A DNA stretch of 64,000 nt from Rhipidocladum racemiflorum. Lineage: Eukaryota > Streptophyta > Magnoliopsida > Poales > Poaceae. Position numbers and translations under genes: made by a program. The stretch's first letter is position 1. Each line of letters opens with the position of its first letter. The notes below the pieces were generated by a model. It saw only the letters and a list, made by a program, of their open reading frames with translations, made no database searches and was not told the origin of the DNA. Where the stretch lies: positions 10,973,666 to 11,037,665 of the forward strand of contig CM070577.1 of assembly GCA_036346355.1 (NCBI GenBank), in the 5' to 3' direction. Positions 1 through 11,054 of this stretch are shown in pieces.

Positions 1-774
1 CGCAGAAGGAAAACTTATTGGCTTTGGTCCAGCGGACTATTTGGCATTAGAGCAATTTTTCAAAGAGAATCACGTTTGCGACGAACCAAGCAATTTTTTA
101 GAGAGAATCACGTTTGCGACGGATCAAAAAGGTTGGTCCGTCATACACATGAAATTGACAACGTAGTTAAATTTGACTTCAACGAAAATGAGTCCGTCGT
201 AAACGATGTACGCTCGGTTTGATTCTTGAATAAAAGGTTTTCAGTGCCGGACCAGAACAACAAGGTCTGGCGTAAATACAGTGTACGTTGGACTGAAAAT
301 CAGACATGACCAAGTGGGTCTGGCGTGAATGGTGTACGCTCGATTTGATTTATGGAAGAATAGTTTTCTGCGTCGGACCGAAACAGCAAGGTCCGACATG
401 AATAGGATTTTGTCTGTATGGATGAAGGACTGAGTTTTGAGGGAAAATAGGATGAAGTGATCTTTACTCCAAGTAATCTTAATGATTTGGCCTATGAACC
501 AAGGTACTTACTTGTGCATAATCCCCCTTTATAGTACGGCTAATCTATAGCTATCATAGCTACTTGGCTTGAATCAACTCTCAAGCCAGAACTAGTAAAA
601 AGGGTCCTTAGCCTTTATCCTTCATTCCAAGATGTCTTCACTTCACAAGGAATACTTGATTCGGTCATCAACACCAAAACCTCGTAAAAAGCATTATCAA
701 ATAAATTGGGGGGCCTAGATGCTTTCAAATATCACATCTAGCAAGATGCCTACTAGTACACCAAATATGGATAA
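1..774. other. Repeat-rich non-coding stretch, possibly subterminal DNA of a transposon
   Basis: No gene is visible. A roughly 20-bp segment with core AATCACGTTTGCGACG occurs twice near 68 and 104. A degenerate unit combining 'GTACGCTCG' with 'GGACC(A/G)GAACAACAAGGTC' or similar recurs between about 200 and 410. Such degenerate, palindrome-containing subterminal repeats are typical of CACTA-type transposons, but no CACTA terminus was seen. It could also be the 5' flank of the PIF/Harbinger remnant that follows. Confidence 0.3.
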
Positions 775-1065
775 GTGTCCGAAGAAAAGAATTATGCAGA
801 ATTCACCAGGTGGAAAGAAAGTTCAAGGAAAATTTTAGAGAAGCAGTTTGAACTGCTTGTGTACTTAGTTGAAAAGTCTACGAGCAATAAAGTGTGTGTG
901 TCATCTTTCTCTGGTGTTGATCCTGTCAGACAAGAGACATCTGAAATGATTAACTTAGTTGCTGAGGTTGGTGCTAAAGAAGGGAGTGATGACCTTCATC
1001 AAGAAGGAATATTGAAATGTGTTTCTCACTCTAAAGACACATCAAGGAAGGCTAGCATGCCTTAG
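775..1065 (+). pseudogene. PIF/Harbinger ORF1 (Myb/SANT-like) C-terminal remnant
   Basis: A 96-codon open frame. Its motif SEMINLVAEVGAKEGSD matches, from memory, the C-terminal part of the Myb/SANT-like DNA-binding ORF1 of plant PIF/Harbinger elements. A similar block (CGATYGSNEHFIATELFVKR) appears independently near 63210. In that superfamily ORF1 binds the element ends and works with the DDE transposase. It lies about 250 bp upstream of the transposase remnant in the same orientation, the order expected for this superfamily. The frame's first codon may be an alternative start, and the Myb domain proper is not recognisable, so this is a broken copy. Confidence 0.45.
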
Positions 1066-1319
1066 GAGGACGTGGGAGGAAAAGAAGAAGTGTTAGATTT
1101 TTAGTGTTTCTTTAAATATGGTCTCATTGTAGGACATGTGTTTTGTAATTTAAAGAACCTACCATTGTATGGATTGTTATATGTTGGACCTCTTATTTTG
1201 TATTGTTATACTTTATCTATATGATATTTTGTGATGTCTCATTTTTTGTGTGGTATGTGTTACGTAATTTGAAATTGTACTTATGTGATTGCTTTGTGTC
1301 ATGTGATATGTATGTGCAA

Positions 1320-2570
1320 ATGGTCTCTTCAAGTTCAAGTGAATCAAGTGGTAGCGAATCAAGTGATGATGAAGTCCCATTTGTTGATGAAGAGGAACAT
1401 GAAGGACTGGAGTTGTTCTTGCCACTTGTGGCTATAGCGGCTTATGCAAATTTGGAAATGGGGACTCAACTATTAAAAGACTAAGGAGAATACCTACCAT
1501 TACTGGATATCAGTGGGTCGAGGTACAACTTATAAATTCACAAGGTTGTTACTCGATGTTCAGAATAAGGATGTCAATTTTTCTAAAATTACATGAAACA
1601 TTGGTCAATAAATATGAGTTGAAATCAACTAGTGAGATGTGTTCTAAAGAAGCCTAGGGAATGTTTTTTTGGACATGTAGATCACCTCAATCTAATAATC
1701 AAGTTCAAAACCGCTTTGCCATTCTGGAGAAACTGTTAGTAGAAAGTTCAATGAGAGTTTGGAATATGTGAAACCTCTTGGCTATTGACAACATAAAATC
1801 CAAAGATCCTAACTTCAATACTACATATGCTAGACTTAGAGATCATAGATTTTGGCCTCACTTCAAAAAATGCATAGGTGTTATAGATGGGACACATACA
1901 TCTATAACTTTGTCATTAACTAAACAACCTATCCACATAAACCAGCATGGTTATACTAGTCAAAATGTCATGGCCGTTTGTGATTTTGTTAACACACGCG
2001 TATTTCAGGATGCTTTGGTTAACTACAGAGACTATTTTCCACATCCTTCTGAAGGTACATCATTTTGGCTATAGCCTTGATAACATCGTGATATACTGAT
2101 ATTTACAATTGTAAAGTTGTATTGAATTTGCTTTACAGGAAAATACCACCTTGTCAATTCAGGATATCCAAATCGAAAGGGTTTTTGAGCTCCTTGCAAG
2201 GGCCAAAGGTACTATGTACCTAAGTTCCATCAACGAGGAGAATCAACTGGACAAAAGAAGATATTCAATCATGCTCACTCATCTCTTCAGAATGTTATTG
2301 AACATTGTTTTGGTATTCTCGCGATGAAATGGCATATTCTTTATTGAAAAGCAAAAGGAAAGTATAATTGCATGCATAGCTCTACATAATTTTATTAGAG
2401 ACAGTGCTTTAGGTGATGCAGATTTTGATGGGCTCGAAACAAGTGGTAATTATGTTGATGGGGGTATGTCAGCACAAGTCATTGTTGAAGATGGTGTACC
2501 TACAATGGATGACGGTGATATGGGTGCATTGCGTAATGCTCTTCCTAGGGCTTTGACGGCACAAGAATGA
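1320..2570 (+). pseudogene. PIF/Harbinger (HARBI1-like) DDE transposase, broken
   Basis: Decayed gene for the DDE transposase that excises and inserts PIF/Harbinger DNA transposons. It begins at 1320 with an acidic Ser/Asp/Glu-rich segment that stops at 1482. The frame then shifts through the N-terminal helical region (1490-1770). The block GVIDGTHTSI at about 1880-1910 contains the first catalytic Asp. The next block reads CDF-VNTRVF, where the family normally has about 15 more residues including the second Asp, so a short deletion seems to have removed it. Later come SGYPNRKGF (about 2160), NVIEHCFG with the catalytic Glu (about 2290-2320), and IIACIALHNFIRDSALGDADF (about 2370-2430). The last frame ends at TGA 2568-2570. 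Several frame changes show it is dead. Confidence 0.75.
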
Positions 2571-3180
2571 TACATGTAAACCCTCGAATATAGGGTATAT
2601 ATAGTTTTTGTTGATGATCATTGCAAAGTAAAGGAAGTAACTTTGTTTTATTTTCAAAATTGAAAATGATGATACTTGTAACTGAACATGTAAATACTTA
2701 AGTGGAGGGTATAGTTTTTGTTCATGATCAATGCAAAGTAAAGGAAGCAACCTTGTATTATTCATAATTGAAATTGATGGTATTTATTATATATTTTCTA
2801 TTTATTGGCATTTCACGTTCAACTTGTAAAACAACCCAAAATAGTGATCCTAACCCTTAATCAGCCCATGAACAAGACATCAAACTCCAAGGGTATTTTA
2901 GACATATCAATCATCATATGGAACTCAAAATAGCCATTCATCCTTAGAAAAGCCAAACTACCAAACGACTAGTTTTTTTAGGCAATAACTTATCTAGCCA
3001 GCTACTTCTCAGGGTAGCTAACCAAAAGTAGGCATATGCACAAGCTCTAGCTATGCCAAAAGGGACCATAATGTTTTGGTTCGTGGGTAGCTATGTAGAA
3101 GCGTTTGTAACTAATATAACAGAACACTGCCTGTAGTTTCATGTTTAGAGTGAAAAAAGCTATAGCTAACTGGTCTGGTG
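2571..3180 (+). repeat. 3' part of the PIF/Harbinger element, copy 1 of a duplicated segment
   Basis: Non-coding. From about 2731 to 3120 it matches 6958-7390 closely (shared starts such as CAATGCAAAGTAAAGGAAGC and shared downstream text), so the element's 3' end exists twice in the window. Within copy 1 the 'TTTTTGTT(G/C)ATGATCA(T/A)TGCAAAGTAAAGGAAG' block itself occurs twice (about 2606 and 2716), a small internal direct repeat. Confidence 0.7.
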
Positions 3181-3419
3181 CATGGAGACCGATCGAATTG
3201 ATTTTCTCTTTATACTCTTAATAAATATCCTGATTTACTTGATATACATGTATGAAATACAATACTTAGAGATAGTATTTAGGGATAGTCTAGTTATTTT
3301 TAATATCTCTTGATCTATATATCAAAAGAAAATATATCGTATAAACTTAGACGAAGGGAGTATTGTGCAGTACCAGACCCCATGGGTCGTACGGCGGTAC
3401 CGGTACCAATATGGCGTTC
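3181..3419. other. Non-coding, with a half MITE end
   Basis: AT-rich. 'ACGAAGGGAGTA' near 3350 resembles the right terminus of a Stowaway MITE (ACGGAGGGAGTA type). No matching left end was identified, so only a fragment is likely. Confidence 0.25.
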
Positions 3420-3427
3420 GTCCACCG

Positions 3428-4228
3428 TAGGGATGTGATCGGATCGGATACGGTCGAATATCGTCCTATTCATATCCGTATCCGTATTTTTTATCGAATA
3501 TAGAATCGGATACGAATAGTGTCGAATACATAATCGAATACGAATTATACAGGATAATATCGGTTACGAATACAGATCGAATACAGATCGGAATCAACAT
3601 GGATACGAATAATATTAGTCGGATATTTTAAAATCCAATTTCAGTTTTTTTCCAAAATCGGTCCAAATTTAAATTCAAAATTCCAAAAGAAATATATTTG
3701 TACGTCTTTTTTTTTGCCTTTTTATCCCTAGCTTGTCATATATGCGACTCTGTGAGTAACAATGTACCCCCATTGCAATAATTGAACCAAATGATTTGCA
3801 GCTGGCATATGCTGCTGAATCCTAAGTAGCCCTTCTGAAACGCCACTTGCCAATTTCTGTACCACCTTTACCCAAATATCTCCAAATTAGCATCTAGCAC
3901 ACATGAACACATTATATCTTGTCATCCAATGTAGACCCCAGTCTTTGAAACAATGAAACATGTTAAATTGTTAATGTGTTATTCTGAAACGTGTTATTCG
4001 GATAATATCCGTATGTCATATTCGGATATTATCCGAACAAAAACTCGGATATTCCGTATCCATCGGATAATCAGTGTTCTATATCCATATCCGTATCCAT
4101 GTAAATTATCTGTATCCATATCCTTATCCGAGAAATCAACTGGATATCTGTGAAACTATCCAAATCACCATCCAAAACAATTCGGTCGGTCGGTCGGTCG
4201 GAAAATATCCGTACCAGTTCCATCCCTA
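3428..4228. mobile_element. Non-autonomous Ac-like hAT element with 8-bp target duplication
   Basis: The 801-bp element begins TAGGGATG and ends CATCCCTA, and is flanked on both sides by GTCCACCG (3420-3427 and 4229-4236). An 8-bp duplication plus (C/T)AGGGATG ends fits the Ac/Ds branch of hAT. The interior is non-coding and rich in degenerate 'GGATACG/CGTATCC' units on both strands (3435-3600 and 3990-4145), which give it a weak overall fold-back. A (TCGG)n run lies near 4182-4201. It has no transposase and would need one supplied in trans. Confidence 0.85.
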
Positions 4229-4236
4229 GTCCACCG

Positions 4237-5599
4237 CATCCGTCACAGCATGCAGTGTTCTTCAAGTCACTACACGAATAGTACTGGTACTATCGTACTG
4301 CCGGTAGCTACCTGAGCTTGATTGGCTAGCATGGGAATCCGGCGATCGGCTGATGAGACTAAACCGCAACACTGAAAAGGAAGAGCTAGGTGAGGACGGA
4401 TCGAAAGGGCAGCTCGCGACAATAATACTGCCGAGGAATTGATTAATTGAAAGATCCCAACCTGTGGTGTTAGTTGGTAACTAACCACTCGACTGATTGC
4501 CAGCAACCAGCCTACGCTGCTACTTGCTAGCTCCCTGATCGCATGATAGTAGTCGCCAAAAGTGATTTCGTGAAAAGATCATGAGGCGTCAAGAGGTGCT
4601 GCCACCCATGAGACGAAAAACTTTACCGAGTTACTTGCCAGCATAATTTCTCTCTTTTGAGCAATGCTTCTATGCTTTTCCTTTCGATACAAGTTGCACA
4701 AATCTTAAACTTTACCGAGTTACTTGTCAGCATGACTTTTATCAGACAGTATGAACTTATAATTGTTGGTAGTAATTTCAACTCGGGGAACACAATTCGA
4801 ACAGTCTTGCTGGTGGTTTCAAACCCAGCCCAAACCCAACCCAACCCATGATAATAAAACTAATTTCTCCGTCTCAACCCAACCCACCTAGAATTCTTCG
4901 TAACCCAACCCAACCCATGTGGTATTTAAACTCAAACCAACCCAGCCTACTTCCTTAATATAGGTTCAATCCATTTTAGAACCTAATCAAACTCCATCCA
5001 AGATCCACACTCATCTTATCGAATTTTAAAAATTGAAAAAAAAATCATATTAGAGAAAATTATAGGACAGTCCACAAATTTTCAAAAAAGTAAAATTTAG
5101 GAAAGTCATAATTTGAAAATTCAATAAAACTTCAAAATAATCCAGGTAAAATATGTAAAATATATTAAAAATGGGAATAATTATTAATACCATCATTTCT
5201 CTCAATAATAAAGCTATATGATATAACTCCATCTCTCACTGGCCAAAGGTCATCGTTATCTGGTGTCGACCGCTTGCCTCCGCCTACGCTTGTTGTCGTC
5301 ATTCGCTGAGGTCTGCTTCGTCCTCGACGCAGCTCTCCGGTTGGAGGTCCACCACGTCCATATCCGGGGTTGGTCGTAGGCGCCCATATCCGATCACACT
5401 GTAGTCTTCGCCTTCCAGAGTGGTGATGGCGGCTATCATCAATCCAACCACAGAGGATTCGAGGGACACGATGCTACACTCGGAGAGTCGAAGGAGGAGG
5501 GGGACCTAGCGGTCAACCGGATTCGGTCCCATCGTCGTCTTCATCTTCCAAGCCAGCGACAGCCATCGGCTTCCCAGGCAATGCAGTGGCCCTCATTGA
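4237..5599. other. Non-coding; no gene seen
   Basis: Nothing with gene-like structure. 4820-4960 has several AACCCAACCC units. 5030-5220 is very AT-rich. 5250-5600 becomes GC-rich but is not convincingly coding. Confidence 0.5.
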
Positions 5600-6085
5600 T
5601 CCGGCCACGGAGGATTCGAGGGACACAGCGTCGCACTCGGAGACTAAAAGAAGGGGGGCTTGGCGGTGGAGATAGGGGGGCAATCCAGGGGTGGGGGTAC
5701 GTGATGATTGGCAATGACGGGGATCAGGGGAGGAGAAAGGAGCCGACGGTGCGGTGGCAACAATGAAACCCTAGCCCCTTACAGGCTCACGACCTCACCC
5801 CTCACTCCCTCACCAACTCACACTCTCCCACATCTGCCACTCAGGCTGTCTCCAACGGGAGACGTGAGGACGACGCGAGAGGAGAGAGAGAGGCCAACAT
5901 GGAGGAGAGAGAGGCGCAAGCCGCGTGCGGGAGCGGAGCAGCGACGTTGGCCGCGACGTTGCCCTCACACCAGCCTCACCATGCTCACACCACGCTCGCA
6001 CCTCGTGTTGGAAGGACGCGAGCTAGCAGTAGATGGGAAGCATGCATGCATGCAAGCATACGCTGCATGCAATGTATACTTTGCA
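5600..6085. repeat. GA-rich block, copy 1 (second copy at 7400-7830)
   Basis: Shares most of its sequence and order with 7400-7830: a GGGGGCAATC(C/T)A(G)GGG segment, 'GAAACCCTAGCCCCTTAC', a pyrimidine-rich CTCACTCCCTCACC run, 'GGCTGTCTCCAA', GAGAGAGAGAG runs, and a GCATGCATGCAT end. GC-rich open frames inside it differ in frame between the copies and are not conserved proteins, so they are not annotated as genes. Confidence 0.75.
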
Positions 6086-6086
6086 T

Positions 6087-6087
<1 letters not shown>

Positions 6088-6125
<38 letters not shown>
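6088..6125. repeat. (TTA)n microsatellite
   Basis: About 12 uninterrupted TTA/ATT units at the end of GA-rich block copy 1. Copy 2 lacks it. Confidence 0.95.
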
Positions 6126-6290
6126 GGGTTAAAGAGGTAAAAATCGCTAAAATTAAGAATGGTTTTGAGAGAATTAAAAACAATACTAAGATCTTTTAAA
6201 AGTCGGGTGAAAAGATTTAGCTTGAATTTTGTCAAAAACTAGCTAAAAATTAATATTTTTATCAATAATATTTAATTTGTATTTACATAT

Positions 6291-6942
6291 TGTCGACGAT
6301 TGGGAAACAGGCCCCTGCCGAGCTTACTTAGTTGATTGGAGGACCAACTCTTTCCTCTTCTTACATGAAGGGTTGCGTCCGGATGATGCTCGGATTCACG
6401 GGACAGGGAACACTCAGAAAACGACACGGGAATTTATCCTGATTCGGGCCTCTCACCGAGGAGATAATAGCTCTACTCCAGTGTGGTTGGTATTGTGTGT
6501 GTAAAACGAGAGCTCATCCCTCTCGCCTATGCCTAAGGGGTATTTATAATTTACAAGGATATTCTCTTAATTGTAGTCCGAGTAACGGACCGTTTGATCG
6601 TGGCGAGTGTTTCGTTGTAACTGAACCTTGATTCACGCCGCATTCTCATCATGGGCGTAACGGCTCCACATCATGGCATCATTATCGCTCCACGGGTGTT
6701 ACCACTGATCATGACCATCCGACCATACGCTCTGTAGACGAGCTAAGACGAAGCAAGTATGCTCAGACCCCGTGCTTGGGCGCTGGAGCCGAGCATCGGG
6801 CCTATCTCGATTGGCTGACCCGAGCAATGGAACTAGATGCCCGGGGACCATCTTGGGAACATCCTCTGATGGCACGCATGGCCGGGTTGGAATTAACTGC
6901 CGGGGCACTAATGTAATTACAGAAATTATCCAATCCCCGACA
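6291..6942 (-). mobile_element. Lone LTR of a Tat-lineage Gypsy element, with a stub of internal DNA
   Basis: Begins TGTCGACGATTGG and ends CCAATCCCCGACA, the reverse complements of the ends of the Tat LTRs at 15149 and 37935. It also shares their 'GAGGCCCGAATCAGGATAAA'-like segment in reverse orientation. The next bases (6943-6957, GCTAGCCCCCGAGGG) resemble the sequence just inside the 3' LTR of the intact Tat element. No 5-bp target duplication was found. So this is probably a truncated 3' LTR rather than a clean solo LTR. Confidence 0.7.
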
Positions 6943-6957
6943 GCTAGCCCCCGAGGG

Positions 6958-7395
6958 TCAATGCAAAGTAAAGGAAGCAACTTTGTATTATTCATAATTG
7001 AAAATGATGGTATTTATTATATATTTTCTATTTATTGACATTCACGTTCAACTTGTAAAACAACCCAAAATAGTGATCCTAACCCTTAATCAGCCCACAA
7101 ACAAGACATCAAACCCCAAGGGTATTTTAGATATATGAATCATCATATGTAACTCAAAATAGCCATTCATCCTTAGAAAAGCCAAACTACCAAACGATTA
7201 GCTTTTTTAGACAATGGCTTCTCTAGCCAGCTGGTTCTCAGGGCAGCTAGCCAAAAGTAGGCTTATGCATAAGCTCCAGCTATGCCAAAGGGGACCACAA
7301 TGTTTTGGCTCGTGGATAGCTATGTAGGATAACGGAGCTATCGCTAAATACAAGCTACATTATATAGTGGAGCTATTGCTAATATAACAGAATAG
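6958..7395 (+). repeat. PIF/Harbinger 3' segment, copy 2
   Basis: Near-copy of 2731-3120, non-coding. It joins the Tat LTR stub directly on its left and GA-rich block copy 2 on its right. In the first copies the same two blocks lie about 2.5 kb apart. Confidence 0.7.
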
Positions 7396-7399
7396 TTTG

Positions 7400-7830
7400 G
7401 CTCGGAGAGTAAAAGAAGGGGGCCTCGGCGGTGGAGATGGGGGGCAATCTAGGGGTGGGGGTACACGACGACTAGCAATGACAGGGATCAGGGGAGGAGA
7501 AAGAAGCCAACAGTGTGGTGACGACAATGAAACCCTAGCCCCTTACGGGCTCACGACCTCACCCCTCACTCCCTCACCAACTCACCCTCTCCCACCTCTG
7601 CCACTCAGGCTGTCTCCAATAGGAGTTGCGAGGACGACACGAGAGGAGAGAGAGAGAGAGGCTAGCATGGAGGAGAGAGAGGCGCAATCCGCGCGCGGGA
7701 GCGGAGCAGCGACGTCGGTCGGGTCATTGCCCTCGCGCCGGCCCCACCGCGCTCGTGCCTCGTGTTGGAAGGACGCAAGCTAGCAGTAGCTGGGAAGCAT
7801 GCATGCATCAATGTATACTTTTCATGTAAA
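7400..7830. repeat. GA-rich block, copy 2
   Basis: Second copy of 5600-6085. The segment TGTCTCCAATAGGA at 7611 is nearly the reverse complement of TCCATTGGAGACA at 8014, so 7611-8026 might be a separate fold-back insertion. No target duplication supports that. Confidence 0.65.
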
Positions 7831-8039
7831 TATTTTGGACCCGCTGCTACCACCTCTATACCGCCTCATCATTAGAGAGGTGAGAGATAGTGAAGGTGTG
7901 CTAGTGAGATACAAGTCCCACACTAGCACCTCTCTCCCGCCTCCACCATTGAAAAAAGTGGGAGCTAGTGGAAGTGCTAGCTAACGTAGCATCTACGTGG
8001 CACTATTACCACCTCCATTGGAGACACCTCGTGAAGCCA

Positions 8040-9440
8040 TGAACCCGAAAGTTCTTAACACAAACCAAACCAACCCGTTAAAACTAAGGGAGTGTATAGG
8101 CATCATCCGGATGTTTTTGTCCTAGAAAACATCCAAACTTTGGACCGTACGATCAAAACACACATCCGTAGGATCAACCCACCTCGAATTCGGGGACGTG
8201 CATCGATCTGAAAGTAGATCCAATGGCCAGGAATTTGGATGATGGTTGCTAAAGAAAATATCTGGATGAAACTTATCAAAACCCTAAAACTAAACCAAAC
8301 CATTAGCTGCCTCGATCCGTTTCCATCCATCCAAAGCCAACCCGAATTAGGACACAACCCCTTTCGCCCATCCCAATCCAACCGATTACCAGGCCTAATC
8401 AAGGCAGTCCCAACCCAAAGTTTCCATGACCACTGTCTAGAGGGGAAAGAGAGTAATAAATCAATGTATAGTTTCACAACCCATAGTTTCCATAAGCAAT
8501 GTCTAGAGGAGAGAGAGAGAGCAATAAACCAATGCATGAGCAATAAACCAATACATGCACCACAAACACACTTTGATCAGTGCGCAGAAACGTCCAATCC
8601 AAATTTTGCTAGTTTCTTGCGTCTTGGTGCCCGTGTCAACCCAGTTTTTTGCATGAGACACGGTTTCTTTGTTTTTCCTTCTCTCCCTTTCTTAATTCCT
8701 ATGCCACATCAGATTATTGCTTAATTTGCAACGTAATTAATTCTATGAACACTAGCTGAGGTGGAGGGTTGGGAATGCCCTCACACGACCCAAAGAACGA
8801 AACCTTGCGCTTTTGCACTGCGATTTTAATCAGGAATGGGTCATTAATTAGGCTCACAGTCACCAACGAGATCCTTCCATGCTTTCCCCCCTCCACTCTT
8901 CTCCGTTTTTCTTGTTGTTTAAGGTGGTTGGGGTCTTGAATGATTCGATCGTGTGGTTATTGCAAAAAGGGCTGGACAGCGATGATCTACCAAGCAAGTT
9001 GTCCCATCCATTACACATGCCCAACTGAAACCAGTAATGCGTTGCTTAATTTTAATTTCCTCCACCTCCATCATGTGAGTACGTGACCATGGTCTCATGA
9101 GGCCATCAAGATCTCAACGATGGCTTCGGAGTATTTGACAGAGACATGAAAACCACAGGACATTTCAGAAAATGCAAACTTGCAAATGGCATTGCGCGTA
9201 TTTTATAGAACAAGGCAGGAAGAGAATGAATGATGAGACTCCAAATGCAATGACTGGCAAATCATATCACAACACGTCAATTTTTTTTGAGATAGCATCA
9301 CATCAATTAGTATAACAGCACAAGTCAAACGTGCCAGAATGAAACGACTGGTTACCACACAAAAATGCAGCAAATTTCAAACTTTGCCTGAACAATAGTA
9401 CTTGCTCAATTAATTCCCTCTACATTGCAATTCAAGCAAG
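8040..9440. other. Non-coding, 3' side of the seven-transmembrane gene
   Basis: No gene recognised. 8405-8560 contains an internally repeated segment ('AGTTTCCAT(G/A)A...TGTCTAGAGG' followed by 'CAATAAA(T/C)CAATG') resembling small MITE families of grasses. An open frame across it is an accident of that repeat. 8560-9440 shows nothing clear. Confidence 0.4.
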
Positions 9441-9689
9441 AACCTCCTTGTACATATCCGGCCAAGTACCCTGCGTCTCATCAGTAAAATCTGAAGCTAC
9501 AAGGAAAGATGAACAACATAACCTTACATCCCTGCAGTACATACACAACTGTAAGCTATCATGGCATCTGTATGGTGGATTGGTGGTATGTTTCAATATC
9601 ACAGGGAGGAAAGATCAAACGAACAGAGCGCCGAGAGAGCAATCCTGGCAACTCTGTTCTCGCTGTTGTTGCCAATCACCTCAAACTCC

Positions 9690-11054
9690 TCAAAGCTCGA
9701 TCTCCTCTTCCCGGAGCACCATCTCGGCAGCCTCCTCGTCGTCGTCGTCGAGAGAAAAGTAATTGCTCCTCTCAGCCGGCCTGAATGTGTAGAACATGAA
9801 CATGTAGAACGCCATTGCGGCCACCTCCTCGGCCAAGACGCTCACCCACCGAAACTGGTAATTGGCAATGGTCTTGAGCGCATACACGATGATCCTGGTG
9901 AAATACAAGTACCCGATCACCACGATATAGAACTGCCGGAACAGAGTGAGCTTGGATAGGTTCCGCGCCGCCTTGCCGTCGGTCTTGGACGTCTCCCGGA
10001 GCGACCGCATGGACCAGACAACTGGGAGGAGCACAGCGCAGCAGCAGGCGACGTCCACGAGCATCAAGATCTGGTTCCATGTCACCCACCCCTGCCAGAA
10101 CGGCCCGGTCTCCCCAACCACCGCGGCGGCGATGTTCGCCGTGACCTGCAGCGGGATCACCACCATGAGCACCTTCTTCTCCCGATCCTGCAAGAACGGC
10201 TTCAGGAACGACCATCCTGTGCCGACGAGCACGATCACCGCAAACAATATGACGCCTTTCACGAGCTGGAAGAGGTAGAACGCCACGTCCCAGCCGCGCG
10301 GCGTCCCGGTGACGCGTATGTAGTGCTGGTCCTCGGCTGCCGAGATGCAGTAGAGAAGGCGCGCGACGAGCAGGCCGGACATGAGGTGATGGATTTGGTT
10401 CGCCGACACGCGGTCGCGAGAAAGGGTGAGGTACCCCCACGCGGCGAGGAACGTGGCGTAGCAGATGGCGAAGAAGCCGTAGATTGGCGGTACGGGCGCC
10501 TGGCCGACGGGGAGGTAGTCCTTGGAGCCGTCCGGGAAGGCATTGTACATCTCGGTGCGGACTTTCATGGTGACGAGCGACTCCGGCGCGCAGTTGGCGA
10601 AGTAGAGGCTGTACTCGTCGGGGTGTGTGACCGGGAAGGACTTATTGTAGTGGCCGCCCTCCATGTCGTGGAACGTGAAGAGTGTCTTCACGTAGGGGCT
10701 CCAGAGGACGCAGCCGGAGACGTCAGGCTCGTCGGCGCCGCTCGACGATTCCTCGCGCTTCTCCGGCGGCGGCCGCTGCTCCTGCGACTCGTAGATGGCA
10801 CGGAAGAGGGACTCGTCGGAGAGGAGGAAGAATCCGAGCTGCTTGGGGTCCGCGCGGACGAAGGAGGAGGATACGGCGGCGCCGGAGACAATGATCCTGA
10901 CCGCGCCGGTCTTGGAGAAGCCGAACTTCTCGAACAGGATGGACGGGCGCGGGTCCTCCCGGAAGGACTCGGACTTGATCTCCGCCGCCGCGGGGAAGGC
11001 GAGGGCTCCCGCGATGGCGAAGAGGAGGATGAGGCGCGCGGCGGCGGCGGCCAT
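9690..11054 (-). CDS. GPR107/108-type (GOST, lung seven-transmembrane) membrane protein, CAND6/7-like
   Basis: Intact intronless gene of 454 codons, stop at 9690-9692. The frame stays open 45 bases further upstream but has no ATG there. The ATG at 11052-11054 gives a good signal peptide (residues 1 to about 24, hydrophobic, ending FPAAA). Residues 25-180 form a lumenal domain with two or more Cys. About residues 186-425 hold seven hydrophobic spans, starting PIYGFFAICYATFLAAWGYL and including VAFYLFQLVKGVILFAV and FRQFYIVVIGYLYFTRIIVY. The C-terminus is short and acidic (DDDDEEAAEMV). In this family the N-terminal GOLD-like domain and seven helices act in the Golgi/trans-Golgi system; Arabidopsis CAND6/7 are the plant members I recall. 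GC content falls from 5' to 3', typical of grass genes. It is the only clear host housekeeping gene here. Confidence 0.9.
   Translation of the reverse strand: MAAAAARLILLFAIAGALAFPAAAEIKSESFREDPRPSILFEKFGFSKTGAVRIIVSGAAVSSSFVRADPKQLGFFLLSDESLFRAIYESQEQRPPPEKREESSSGADEPDVSGCVLWSPYVKTLFTFHDMEGGHYNKSFPVTHPDEYSLYFANCAPESLVTMKVRTEMYNAFPDGSKDYLPVGQAPVPPIYGFFAICYATFLAAWGYLTLSRDRVSANQIHHLMSGLLVARLLYCISAAEDQHYIRVTGTPRGWDVAFYLFQLVKGVILFAVIVLVGTGWSFLKPFLQDREKKVLMVVIPLQVTANIAAAVVGETGPFWQGWVTWNQILMLVDVACCCAVLLPVVWSMRSLRETSKTDGKAARNLSKLTLFRQFYIVVIGYLYFTRIIVYALKTIANYQFRWVSVLAEEVAAMAFYMFMFYTFRPAERSNYFSLDDDDEEAAEMVLREEEIEL

Noticed and set aside
4820..4960. Repeated AACCCAACCC, considered as interstitial telomere DNA
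   Set aside because: The plant telomere unit is CCCTAAA; this differs and is irregular.
5708..6199. 163-codon open frame in the GA-rich block
   Set aside because: Driven by GA/CT repeats and an ATT run, and not preserved in the second copy at 7400-7830.
6291..6942. Called at first a clean solo LTR
   Set aside because: No 5-bp duplication flanks it, and the next 15 bases resemble internal Tat sequence, so truncation is more likely.
7611..8026. Possible MITE with TGTCTCCAAT(A/G)GA / TCCATTGGAGACA ends
   Set aside because: No target duplication, and one end lies inside the duplicated GA-rich block. Too weak to annotate as an element.
8239..8724. 161-codon open frame
   Set aside because: Spans an internal direct repeat typical of MITE DNA, with no recognisable domain or gene structure.
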